Assembly: GCF_019263805.1 (NCBI RefSeq)
Contig: NZ_CP079195.1
Location: 1,467,001 to 1,531,000 of the forward strand
DNA from: Polaribacter sp. NJDZ03
GTDB taxonomy: Bacteria > Bacteroidota > Bacteroidia > Flavobacteriales > Flavobacteriaceae
Direction: 5' to 3'
Length of the DNA stretch: 64,000 nucleotides
A model generated the notes under the pieces. The model saw only the letters and a program-made list of their open reading frames with translations, did not search any database and was not told the origin of the DNA. Shown one piece after another: positions 39,570-47,789 of this stretch (position 1 is the first letter of the stretch; every line of letters starts with the position of its first letter). The position numbers and the translations under genes are program-made.

Positions 39570-39591
39570 TTTTACTAGCTAGAATTAAACT

Positions 39592-39619
39592 TTTTAAAGG
39601 CTTTAAAACGCCTTTAAAA
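39592..39619 (+). terminator. Hairpin between nitroreductase and dipeptidase genes
   Basis: TTTTAAAGGC-tttaaaac-GCCTTTAAAA is a perfect ten-base stem 23 bases past the stop codon and 21 bases before the next ATG. No T tract follows, so it may be a weak terminator or a translation-control hairpin. Confidence 0.45.
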
Positions 39620-39640
39620 TTCATAATAAAAATCAAAAAA

Positions 39641-41101
39641 ATGAGTAAAGCAGTAAGAAATTTAGAACCTAAAATTGTTTGGAATCACTTTGCAGATTTA
39701 AATGCAGTGCCGCGTCCTTCTAAAAAAGAAGAACGTGTAATTCAGTTCATGGTAGATTTTGGTAAGAAATTAAACCTGGAAACTTTTGTAGATAAAGTTG
39801 GAAATGTAATTATTAAAAAACCAGCTACAAAAGGTTTAGAAAACAGAAAAACTGTTGTTTTACAGAGTCATTTAGATATGGTTCATCAAAAAAATTCAGC
39901 TACTGATTTCGATTTTGATAAGGAAGGTATTAAAATGCTAATTGAAGGTGATTGGGTTACTGCAGACGGAACAACATTAGGTGCAGATAACGGCTTAGGT
40001 GTTGCTGCAATTATGGCTATTTTTTCTTCTGAAGATATTGAACACCCAAACCTAGAAGCGCTTTTTACAATTGATGAAGAAACTGGTATGACTGGTGCAA
40101 TGGGACTTGAAGGTGGAATTTTAGAAGGAGAAATTCTTTTAAACTTAGACACAGAAGAAGATGATGAAATTGGTATGGGTTGTGCTGGTGGTGTAGATGT
40201 TACAGCAACAAGAAGCTATGCAGAAGAAGAAGTTTCTGAAAATGCTACAGCTTATTCAATTACTGTAAAAGGTTTAAATGGCGGACATTCAGGAATGGAT
40301 ATCATTAAAGAATTAGGAAACGCAAACAAAATTATGAACCGTTTATTATTTGATGGTTTTACCAATTTTGGTTTACAAATTTCTGAAATAAATGGAGGTA
40401 GTTTACGTAATGCAATTCCTAGAGAAAGTACTGCAATTGTAACTGTAGACATCATTTCTAAAGAAGCTTTTCTTTTAGAAACCAATTTACTTATCAACAA
40501 TATAAAAGAAGAGTTCTCAACAATAGAACCTAACTTAACAGTTGACATTCAAGAAATTACACTTCCAAATAAAATTATGGAATTGGGCGTTCAAGAAGGT
40601 TTATTAAAGTCTATTTACGCTGCTCATAACGGAGTTTATAGAATGAGTCCGGATATTAAAGGATTGGTAGAAACCTCTAATAACATTGCCAGAGTAATTG
40701 TAAAAGACGGAAGCATAAAAATTGGTTGTTTAACACGATCATCATCAGAAAGTAACAAACTAGATTTGGCAAATTCTTTAAAATCTGCTTTTGAATTATC
40801 TGGTTTTGATGTAGATCTATCTGGTGAATACCCAGGATGGCAACCGAATGTAAATTCAGCAATTTTAGATGTAGTTTCTAATTTATATGAAACACTACAT
40901 GGTGAAAAAGCAGATGTAGCAGCTTGTCATGCTGGTTTAGAATGTGGTATTTTAGGTCAGAATTACCCAGAAATGGATATGGTTTCTTTTGGACCAACTA
41001 TAAGAGGAGCACATTCTCCAGACGAAAAAGCATCTATTTCATCAACACAAAAATTCTGGAAATTTTTAGTAGCTATATTAAAGAACATTCCAAAGAAATA
41101 G
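39641..41101 (+). CDS. pepD: Aminoacyl-histidine dipeptidase (PepD, M20 family)
   Basis: A 486-residue metallopeptidase that cleaves Xaa-His dipeptides. Metal-site motifs are visible: LQSHLDMVH near 77-85, GTTLGADNGLGVAA near 110-123, IDEETGMTGAMGL near 145, LNLDTEEDDEIGMGCAGG near 165. A lid-domain segment (NGGHSGMDI) lies near 215. The C-terminal ACHAGLECGIL and GAHSPDE carry the last metal-site His. It has a strong terminator 20 bases downstream. Confidence 0.95.
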   Translation: MSKAVRNLEPKIVWNHFADLNAVPRPSKKEERVIQFMVDFGKKLNLETFVDKVGNVIIKKPATKGLENRKTVVLQSHLDMVHQKNSATDFDFDKEGIKMLIEGDWVTADGTTLGADNGLGVAAIMAIFSSEDIEHPNLEALFTIDEETGMTGAMGLEGGILEGEILLNLDTEEDDEIGMGCAGGVDVTATRSYAEEEVSENATAYSITVKGLNGGHSGMDIIKELGNANKIMNRLLFDGFTNFGLQISEINGGSLRNAIPRESTAIVTVDIISKEAFLLETNLLINNIKEEFSTIEPNLTVDIQEITLPNKIMELGVQEGLLKSIYAAHNGVYRMSPDIKGLVETSNNIARVIVKDGSIKIGCLTRSSSESNKLDLANSLKSAFELSGFDVDLSGEYPGWQPNVNSAILDVVSNLYETLHGEKADVAACHAGLECGILGQNYPEMDMVSFGPTIRGAHSPDEKASISSTQKFWKFLVAILKNIPKK

Positions 41102-41120
41102 TACAATATCACCTGTTAGA

Positions 41121-41149
41121 AACCGAAGTTTACGCTTCGGTTTTTTTTT
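41121..41149 (+). terminator. Intrinsic terminator after pepD
   Basis: AACCGAAG-tttacg-CTTCGGTT followed by a T run. Strong and unambiguous. Confidence 0.9.
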
Positions 41150-41294
41150 GCTTGAATTTGTTTAAAAAGTCAATAAAAATAAACACAAATAACTGAAATA
41201 CAGAAATTTACAGTTTTATCTTTTTGTTAACATCTTTCATTTTCTAAAGACAGAAAAAAACGTAATTTTACTACCTATAAACTAAACTTTTATA

Positions 41295-42059
41295 ATGGGT
41301 AAAATAATTGCTATTGCAAATCAAAAAGGGGGTGTTGGTAAAACAACTACAAGCATAAATTTAGCTGCTTCTTTAGGTGTTTTAGAGAAAAAAGTTTTGT
41401 TAATTGATGCAGATCCGCAAGCAAATGCTTCGTCTGGTTTAGGTATTGATGTTGAAACTGTAGAATATGGAACCTATCAAGTTTTAGAACATTCTGTTTC
41501 TGCAAAAGACGCAATTGTTAAAACAGACTCTCCAAATGTAGATATTATACCTGCACATATAGATTTAGTTGCTATTGAAATAGAATTGGTAGACAAAGAA
41601 GATAGAGAGTATATGTTAAAAAAAGCGTTAGTCGATCTAAAAGAAGATTACGATTATATTTTAATAGATTGCGCTCCATCATTAGGTTTAATTACTTTAA
41701 ACTCTTTAGTTGCTGCAGATTCTGTAATAATTCCTATTCAGTGTGAATATTTTGCGCTAGAAGGATTAGGAAAACTACTAAATACAATTAAAAGTGTACA
41801 AAATATTCATAATTCAGATTTAGATATAGAAGGCTTACTTTTAACCATGTTCGATTCTCGTTTACGTCTTTCTAATCAAGTCGTTGATGAAGTTAGAAAA
41901 CATTTTTCTAGTATGGTTTTTGATACTATAATTAGAAGAAATACCCGTTTAGGAGAAGCACCAAGTTACGGAGAAAGTATTATTGCTTACGATGCAACCA
42001 GTAAAGGTGCCGTAAATTACTTAAATTTGGCACAAGAATTATTAAAAAAGAATTCGTAA
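41295..42059 (+). CDS. parA: Chromosome partitioning ATPase ParA
   Basis: A 254-residue deviant-Walker ATPase of the Soj type. The P-loop KGGVGKTT (near 11-18) follows MGKIIAIANQ, and DADPQANASSG and DCAPSLGLITLNSL are the next motifs. With ParB it separates newly copied origins. parB starts two bases after its stop codon. No parS site close to the operon is evident. Confidence 0.98.
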   Translation: MGKIIAIANQKGGVGKTTTSINLAASLGVLEKKVLLIDADPQANASSGLGIDVETVEYGTYQVLEHSVSAKDAIVKTDSPNVDIIPAHIDLVAIEIELVDKEDREYMLKKALVDLKEDYDYILIDCAPSLGLITLNSLVAADSVIIPIQCEYFALEGLGKLLNTIKSVQNIHNSDLDIEGLLLTMFDSRLRLSNQVVDEVRKHFSSMVFDTIIRRNTRLGEAPSYGESIIAYDATSKGAVNYLNLAQELLKKNS

Positions 42060-42060
42060 A

Positions 42061-42945
42061 ATGGCAAAAGCAACCAAGAAACAAGCTTTAGGACGAGGAT
42101 TATCTGCTTTATTGCAAGAATCTTCTAACGTAATTTCTGCATCAGATAAAAATGCTGACAAACTTGTTGGAAGTATCATTGAAATAGAATTAGATTTAAT
42201 TGATGTAAATCCGTTTCAACCTAGAACTTATTTTGACGAAGAAGCATTAAGAGAACTAGCAAATTCTATAAAAGAATTAGGAGTAATTCAGCCAATTACA
42301 GTTAGAAAATTAGAAGGAAATAAATTTCAATTAGTATCTGGTGAGCGTCGTTTTAGAGCCTCTAAATTAATTGGAAACAAAACAGTACCGGCATATATAA
42401 GACTTGCCAATGACCAAGAAATGCTAGAAATGGCATTGGTAGAAAACATTCAACGTAAAAATTTAGACCCAATAGAAGTTGCTTTATCTTACCAGCGCTT
42501 AATAGATGAAATTCAATTAACGCAAGAAGAATTAAGTACAAGAGTTGGTAAAAAACGTTCTACGGTAACCAATTATCTACGTTTATTAAAATTAGATCCA
42601 ATCTTACAAACAGGTATGCGAGATGGTTTTATTTCTATGGGACATGGTCGTGCTATGATTAATGTAGAAAATACAGAAGATCAATTAGCTATTTACGAGA
42701 AAATTTTAAGAGATAAATTATCTGTAAGACAAACAGAAGATTTAGTAAAAAGCTTAAAATCTGGCGCTATTGCAAAACCAAAAAAGAAACCAGTACCTAA
42801 CTACATTAAAAGTAGTGTTAAAGATATTAGTGAATACTTTGGGCATAAAATAGACGTTACTGTTAGTACTAATGGTAAAGGAAAAATTTCTATTCCTTTT
42901 CATTCTGAAGAAGATTTTAACCGCATCAAAAACTTATTAAAATAA
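42061..42945 (+). CDS. parB: Chromosome partitioning protein ParB
   Basis: A 294-residue ParB/Spo0J protein. An N-terminal basic LGRGLSALL block matches the ParA-contact segment; the CTPase/clamp domain has NPFQPR and GERRFRASKLIG near residue 95; the helix-turn-helix region reads QEELSTRVGKKRSTVTNYLRLL near 160. The C-terminal dimer domain ends at LLK. It binds parS and forms sliding clamps. It is translationally close to parA and the next gene starts at once after it (GTG at 42946). Confidence 0.97.
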   Translation: MAKATKKQALGRGLSALLQESSNVISASDKNADKLVGSIIEIELDLIDVNPFQPRTYFDEEALRELANSIKELGVIQPITVRKLEGNKFQLVSGERRFRASKLIGNKTVPAYIRLANDQEMLEMALVENIQRKNLDPIEVALSYQRLIDEIQLTQEELSTRVGKKRSTVTNYLRLLKLDPILQTGMRDGFISMGHGRAMINVENTEDQLAIYEKILRDKLSVRQTEDLVKSLKSGAIAKPKKKPVPNYIKSSVKDISEYFGHKIDVTVSTNGKGKISIPFHSEEDFNRIKNLLK

Positions 42946-43536
42946 GTGTCTATTAAAAAAATAATATTTGTTTTATTCCTTGCATTTATTTCTGCCTCTA
43001 TTTTTGGACAGAAAGATTCTGTGAATGTGAAAGATTTAAAAATAAAAGGAGATATAAAAATTGAAAAAGGAGGCGTTTACGATGCATTAGCACCGTCTAA
43101 GGCCGCATTTTACTCTGCTATATTTCCAGGAATGGGTCAGGTTTATAATAAAAAATATTGGAAAGCACCAATTGTTTGGGCTGCTATGGGTACAAGTATT
43201 TATTTTTATTTAGACAATAATAAAGAATACCACAGATACAGAACTGCCTACAAACTTAGAAAAAATAATTTAGTAGACGAATTTACGGTGAATGGTCTAG
43301 AAATACTTTCTTTAGAAACTTTAGAAAGAGCACAAGAACAGTTAAGCGAAAATAGAGATATGTCTTTGTTAACAACCGTTATACTCTATGTATTACAAAT
43401 TGTAGAAGCAAGTGTTAATGCACATTTATTACAATTTAATACAGATGATGATTTATCGTTTAAACCTACTTTTATTAACGATCCTACTTATTTTGAAGCT
43501 CCAAAAGTAGGTCTAACAATTAAATATAATTTTTAA
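42946..43536 (+). CDS. DUF5683 domain-containing membrane protein
   Basis: A 196-residue protein with a GTG start touching the parB stop codon. It has an N-terminal signal peptide (about 1-21, IFGQ), a DUF5683 core with PSKAAFYSAIFPGMGQVYNKKYWKAPIVWA near 50-80, followed by two membrane-crossing stretches, and a C-terminal aromatic residue typical of outer-membrane proteins (KYNF). The function is unknown; in Bacteroidota it regularly lies between parB and dapB, suggesting envelope or division linkage (inference). Confidence 0.85.
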   Translation: MSIKKIIFVLFLAFISASIFGQKDSVNVKDLKIKGDIKIEKGGVYDALAPSKAAFYSAIFPGMGQVYNKKYWKAPIVWAAMGTSIYFYLDNNKEYHRYRTAYKLRKNNLVDEFTVNGLEILSLETLERAQEQLSENRDMSLLTTVILYVLQIVEASVNAHLLQFNTDDDLSFKPTFINDPTYFEAPKVGLTIKYNF

Positions 43537-43537
43537 A

Positions 43538-44239
43538 ATGAAGATTGCACTATTAGGTTATGGAAGAATGGGGAAAGAAATTGAAAAAATTGCTTTATCT
43601 CGCGGACATGAAATCGTAATAAAAAAAGACGTAGATGATGTAATTGATATTACACTAGCTGATGTTGCTATCGATTTTAGTGTACCTACTTCTGCTTACA
43701 ATAATATTAGCGACTGTATTAACAATAATGTTCCTGTAATTTCTGGAACTACCGGTTGGTTAGACAAATACAATGATGCCGTTGCACTTTGTAAAGAAAA
43801 AAACAGCGCATTTATTTATGCTTCTAATTTTAGTTTGGGAGTAAATATCTTTTTTGAATTGAACAAACAATTGGCAAAAATGATGAGCTCTTTAGAAGAT
43901 TATAATATTTCTATGGAAGAAATTCATCATACAAAAAAATTAGATGCACCAAGTGGAACCGCAATTACTTTGGCGGAAGGAATCATAGAAAATTCTTCTA
44001 AAAATAATTGGGAGTTAGACGAAAAAACATCCGAAGAAAACATTCCAATTGTTGCAAAAAGAATTCCTGAAGTTCCAGGAACTCACACCGTTTGGTATGA
44101 TTCTGAAGTAGATTCTATAGAAATAAAACATACTGCACACAGTAGAAAAGGCTTTGCTTTAGGTGCCGTTGTAGCAGCTGAATGGATTGTAGGAAAACAA
44201 GGAGTTTTCTCTATGAAAGATGTGTTAAACATCCGTTAA
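43538..44239 (+). CDS. dapB: 4-hydroxy-tetrahydrodipicolinate reductase
   Basis: Reduces hydroxy-tetrahydrodipicolinate in the lysine/meso-diaminopimelate pathway that feeds peptidoglycan. The 233-residue protein has the Rossmann GYGRMGKEIE near residue 7, SGTTGW near 75, and the catalytic block EIHHTKKLDAPSGTAITLAEG near 135, with the His and Lys residues of the active site. It starts one base after the DUF5683 stop. A hairpin terminator at 44285-44320 separates it from lepB. Confidence 0.96.
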   Translation: MKIALLGYGRMGKEIEKIALSRGHEIVIKKDVDDVIDITLADVAIDFSVPTSAYNNISDCINNNVPVISGTTGWLDKYNDAVALCKEKNSAFIYASNFSLGVNIFFELNKQLAKMMSSLEDYNISMEEIHHTKKLDAPSGTAITLAEGIIENSSKNNWELDEKTSEENIPIVAKRIPEVPGTHTVWYDSEVDSIEIKHTAHSRKGFALGAVVAAEWIVGKQGVFSMKDVLNIR

Positions 44240-44284
44240 AGACTGTAACAAATTAATAATAAAACTACTAATAAAAATATAAGT

Positions 44285-44320
44285 AACCCCTCAATCGCAG
44301 TTGAGAGGTTTATTTTTTTA
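44285..44320 (+). terminator. Terminator after dapB with a distal complementary arm
   Basis: AACCcCTCAA-tcgcag-TTGAGaGGTT (one internal mismatch) followed by TTTATTTTTTTA. The sequence TCAATCGCAGTTGAGA (44291-44306) is also perfectly complementary to 44337-44352, so a second, mutually exclusive fold exists. Confidence 0.75.
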
Positions 44321-44374
44321 TTATGAAACATCAAGTTCTCAACTGCGATTGAACAGACAATAAATAGTACTATT

Positions 44375-46072
44375 ATGACTTATATAGAGTGGTTTATCTT
44401 TTTTTTAGCAATACAAGTAATTCATTTTTTAGGTACTTGGAAATTATATGTTAAAGCGGGTAGAAAAGCATGGGAAGCTGCAGTGCCTGTCTACAACGGA
44501 ATTATTTTAATGCCAATTATAAATAGACCAAAATGGTGGATAATCTTATTATTTATACCAATTGTAAACCTATTAATGTTTCCTGTTATTTGGATTGAAA
44601 CTATTAGAACTTTTGGTTTCTATAAAAAATTAGATTCGTTATTAGTTATTGTTACTTTAGGTCTGTATATTTTTTACATCAATTATGCTACAGAAGCAAA
44701 GTACAATGCAGAAAGAAGCTTAAAACCACGTTCTGAACTAGGTGAATGGGTTAGTTCTATTGCTTTTGCAATTATTGCGGCAACTTTGGTACACACTTAT
44801 TTTATGCAACCTTTTACCATACCAACTTCTTCTTTAGAAAAGTCTTTATTGGTAGGAGATTATCTTTTTGTAAGTAAGTTTCATTATGGAGCTAGAGTTC
44901 CATCTACAGTAATCGCTGCACCAATGGTACATGATTCTATACCATTTACAGGAATTGCTTCTTACTTAAAAAGTCCACAATTACCATATACACGTTTACC
45001 TGGTTTACAGCAAATTAAAAACAACGATATTGTTTGTTTCAATTGGCCTGCAGATACTTTAGCAACCATGTGGGGAGATCATTCTGGTAAATTTACATAC
45101 AAACCAGTAGATAAAAAAACCAATTATGTAAAGCGTAGTGTTGGTATTGCTGGAGATTCTTTAGAAATTAAAGATGGTTACGTATATATTAACGGACAAA
45201 AAAATAAATTACCATACAGAGCAAAAATTCAATTTTACTATACTTACGAAGCAAAATCTACAATTGATATAAATAACTTTCCAAAGTTTTTAATCAATAA
45301 AGATAGAACGAATGTATATAAGATTTTAAATGAATATTGGAACAACCCTAAGATTCAGGAAGCTTTTGAAAAAAGTGCAGACCTATCTAAAATAGATTCA
45401 GACTCTTTATATACAGAAGTTGCAGGACGTATTTCTCAAGGGTTAGCTAGCCGCTTAAAAATGACCAATGTGGCTAACAAAATAAATATTAATTTAACTG
45501 AAGAAGAGTTTACCCAACTAAAAAAACTTCCTTCTACAGTATCTCTAAAAAAAGTAAATTATAGAACTGATGTTGGTATTTTTCCTCATATAAAAGAAAA
45601 TCAATGGAGCCAAGATAATATGGGCCCAATTTATATTCCTAAAGCTGGAGCAACTGTAAAGATTAATGCAAAATCATTACCATATTACGAGCAAATTATT
45701 AAAAATTACGAAAACAACGATTTACAAATTGTTGGTGACAATATTTTTATTAATGGTGAAAAAGCAGATTCTTATACCTTTAAGCAAGATTATTATTGGA
45801 TGATGGGAGATAACAGACACAACTCTTTAGACGCACGCTATTATGGCTACACTCCTTTTGATCATGTACTTGGTAAACCCGTAATGATATGGTTTAGTTG
45901 GGATGCAAACGCACCTACTATGGGAGCAAAGATAAAATCTATTCGTTGGGACAGAATGTTTACAACTGTTGGTGGCGATGGAGAACCTGTTTCTTATAGA
46001 TATATTGTTTTTGGATTAATAGCGCTATATATTGGATATAGTTTTTATAAAGGAAAGAAAGCTACAAAATAG
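44375..46072 (+). CDS. lepB: Signal peptidase I, large Bacteroidota type
   Basis: Cleaves signal peptides from exported proteins at the cytoplasmic membrane. At 565 residues it is about twice the E. coli core. The N-terminus (about 1-105) adds membrane segments of DUF5684 type. The catalytic Ser lies in IPTSSLEKSLLVGDYLFVSK (near 150), the general-base Lys in YVKRSVGIAGDS (near 251), and the conserved C-terminal box MMGDNRHNSLDARYYGY near 478. Between Lys and GDNR is a 200-residue insertion of unknown role. It is downstream of dapB, probably in its own or a read-through transcript. Confidence 0.95.
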   Translation: MTYIEWFIFFLAIQVIHFLGTWKLYVKAGRKAWEAAVPVYNGIILMPIINRPKWWIILLFIPIVNLLMFPVIWIETIRTFGFYKKLDSLLVIVTLGLYIFYINYATEAKYNAERSLKPRSELGEWVSSIAFAIIAATLVHTYFMQPFTIPTSSLEKSLLVGDYLFVSKFHYGARVPSTVIAAPMVHDSIPFTGIASYLKSPQLPYTRLPGLQQIKNNDIVCFNWPADTLATMWGDHSGKFTYKPVDKKTNYVKRSVGIAGDSLEIKDGYVYINGQKNKLPYRAKIQFYYTYEAKSTIDINNFPKFLINKDRTNVYKILNEYWNNPKIQEAFEKSADLSKIDSDSLYTEVAGRISQGLASRLKMTNVANKININLTEEEFTQLKKLPSTVSLKKVNYRTDVGIFPHIKENQWSQDNMGPIYIPKAGATVKINAKSLPYYEQIIKNYENNDLQIVGDNIFINGEKADSYTFKQDYYWMMGDNRHNSLDARYYGYTPFDHVLGKPVMIWFSWDANAPTMGAKIKSIRWDRMFTTVGGDGEPVSYRYIVFGLIALYIGYSFYKGKKATK

Positions 46073-46104
46073 TATTCAGTTTTAAGTAGCGGTTTCTAGT
46101 TTTT
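46071..46104. repeat. Degenerate heptamers after lepB
   Basis: Starting in the lepB stop codon, the sequence reads AGTATTC, AGTTTTA, AGTAGCG, a six-base GTTTCT, and AGTTTTT. The AGT phase matches the rpoB-rpoC repeat and, loosely, the pure heptamer array. The 84-bp gap to the next gene holds nothing else clear. Confidence 0.5.
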
Positions 46105-46156
46105 AGAAATAACAAGTTAGAAATCACTACTAAAGCAGAGATAAAAAACATTAAAA

Positions 46157-46759
46157 ATGTCACTATTTATACCCACTTATTTTGGCCCAATTTCTCAATA
46201 TACTGAGATTGTAAAATCTGATGCTGTTATTTTTGAAATGGAAGATAATTTTCAGAAACAAAGCTATAGAAACAGATGCTACGTTTATAATTCTAATGGA
46301 AAACAGTTATTAAACATTCCTGTTAAAGATAAAAATAAAGGTACTTCTCAACGTAAAAAAACAAAAGATTTATTGGTAGACAATGACGCTATTTGGCAAG
46401 ATCATCATTTAAAATCGTTACAAACAGCTTATAGAACCTCTCCTTTTTACGAGTTTTACGAAGATGATTTGATTAAAATATTCCAGAAAAAATATACATT
46501 TTTACAAGACGTAAATATAGATACACATCTGTTTATTACTGATGCATTACAAATTTCTCAGCAATACTCTAAAACTCAAGAATACCTTGTAGAAACTACA
46601 GAACCTGATTTTAGAGAACTGGTAAATGCTAAAAATAAACCAAAAAAAACAACAGAATCTTACATACAGATGTTTGATGACAAGCATGGATTTATTCCTA
46701 ATTTATCAATTTTAGACTTAATCTTTATGGAAGGACCAAATGCAATTAGTTATTTATAA
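46157..46759 (+). CDS. WbqC family protein
   Basis: A 200-residue WbqC-like protein: FIPTYFGPISQYTEIVKSD at the start, NRCYVYNSNGKQLLNIPV near 40-60, WQDHHLKSLQTAYRTSPFYEFYEDDL near 85-110 and a C-terminal FIPNLSILDLIFMEGPN. Family members are linked to glycan or lipopolysaccharide gene clusters and may be sugar-modifying enzymes, but the chemistry is not settled. In Bacteroidota it often follows lepB, as here. Confidence 0.87.
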   Translation: MSLFIPTYFGPISQYTEIVKSDAVIFEMEDNFQKQSYRNRCYVYNSNGKQLLNIPVKDKNKGTSQRKKTKDLLVDNDAIWQDHHLKSLQTAYRTSPFYEFYEDDLIKIFQKKYTFLQDVNIDTHLFITDALQISQQYSKTQEYLVETTEPDFRELVNAKNKPKKTTESYIQMFDDKHGFIPNLSILDLIFMEGPNAISYL

Positions 46760-46776
46760 ATAAAAACTCTTCTTTA

Positions 46777-47352
46777 ATGAATATTTTGTCCTTTTTTATT
46801 AATAATTTCCATAAATTACCTCCTAAATCGTATCAAAAATTTTTAGAATTAACAGAATTAAAAGAATTTAATAATAAAGATACTTTAACTAAAACTGGAG
46901 ATAAACCCACCGATTTATATATTTTAAAAAAAGGAATTGTTAGATCTTATTATGAAGATGAAAATGGAAAAGAATACATAAGAAGTCTATTTGTACCTTT
47001 TAGTTCTACAGGTTCATTTGGAGCTTTAGTTTCTAATAAAAACTCTTTGTTAACCTACCAATGTTTAACTGATTGTGAATTATATGTTATAAATTATAAA
47101 AAATTAAAAGAACTCGCTTTAGTTGATAATGACATTGCAGTTATGTATGCAAATGCTTTGGAAAGTATTTTTTTATTATTCGAAAAAAAGATATATAATT
47201 TATCCGTTTTAGATGCAACAGAAAGGTATAAAGAGCTAAAAAAAGAAATACCTAATATAGAAAATATTATACCACAGTACCACATAGCATCATATTTAAA
47301 TATTTCTGCTGTGCAATTAAGTAGAATTAGAAAAAAAATATATTCAAAATAA
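46777..47352 (+). CDS. Crp/Fnr-family transcriptional regulator
   Basis: A 191-residue regulator with a cyclic-nucleotide-binding-like beta roll (about residues 20-120; LYILKKGIVRSYYEDENGKEYIRSLF) and a short C-terminal helix-turn-helix (QYHIASYLNISAVQLSRIRKK, near 168-188). It lacks the Fnr cysteines, and the phosphate-binding cassette Arg of true cAMP binders is not obvious. It probably regulates from an unknown cue. It is followed by a terminator that runs into the next start codon. Confidence 0.85.
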   Translation: MNILSFFINNFHKLPPKSYQKFLELTELKEFNNKDTLTKTGDKPTDLYILKKGIVRSYYEDENGKEYIRSLFVPFSSTGSFGALVSNKNSLLTYQCLTDCELYVINYKKLKELALVDNDIAVMYANALESIFLLFEKKIYNLSVLDATERYKELKKEIPNIENIIPQYHIASYLNISAVQLSRIRKKIYSK

Positions 47353-47447
47353 TTCTATTAACATAGGTAAAGAATAAATAAACAAATTATATCTAAATTA
47401 GCAGTGTAAGAATTCTAAAAACCCCCAAGAATTACTACCCCTAAAAT

Positions 47448-47483
47448 AAAGGTTTATTTTGTAAAAAGAGTAAACCTTTTTTT
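47448..47483 (+). terminator. Hairpin with T tract ending at the next start codon
   Basis: AAAGGTTTA, a 14-base loop, TAAACCTTT and then a T run to 47483. The start codon of the next gene is at 47484, so a terminator and a start codon touch. Confidence 0.65.
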
Positions 47484-47789
47484 ATGTCAAAATTTATAAT
47501 ACATTATACCCTACATTTTATAATACCTGCTCTTATAGCCTATTTATTTTTTAAAGATAATTGGAAAAAGGTTTACTTCATCTTTTTATGTTCTATGTTA
47601 GTAGATTTAGATCATTTATTAGCCACTCCAATTTTTAAAGAGAATAGATGTAGCATTAACTTTCACCCCTTGCATTCTTACATAGCTATAGGCTTTTATA
47701 CAGTAGGTTTGTTTTTAAAAAAAACCAGAACACTCTGTATTGCATTGTTATTTCACATGCTTACAGATTATATAGATTGCTATTTATAA
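47484..47789 (+). CDS. DUF6122 family small membrane protein
   Basis: A 101-residue hydrophobic protein with three likely membrane helices. It has HYTLHFIIPALIAYLFF, MLVDLDHLLATPIF, FHPLHSYIAIG and LLFHMLTDYIDCYL, a pattern of His and Asp residues resembling the metal-dependent hydrolase-like integral membrane families (YdjM-like). The function is unknown. Its stop codon overlaps the convergent flippase gene by ten bases. The start codon directly follows a T tract. Confidence 0.75.
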   Translation: MSKFIIHYTLHFIIPALIAYLFFKDNWKKVYFIFLCSMLVDLDHLLATPIFKENRCSINFHPLHSYIAIGFYTVGLFLKKTRTLCIALLFHMLTDYIDCYL

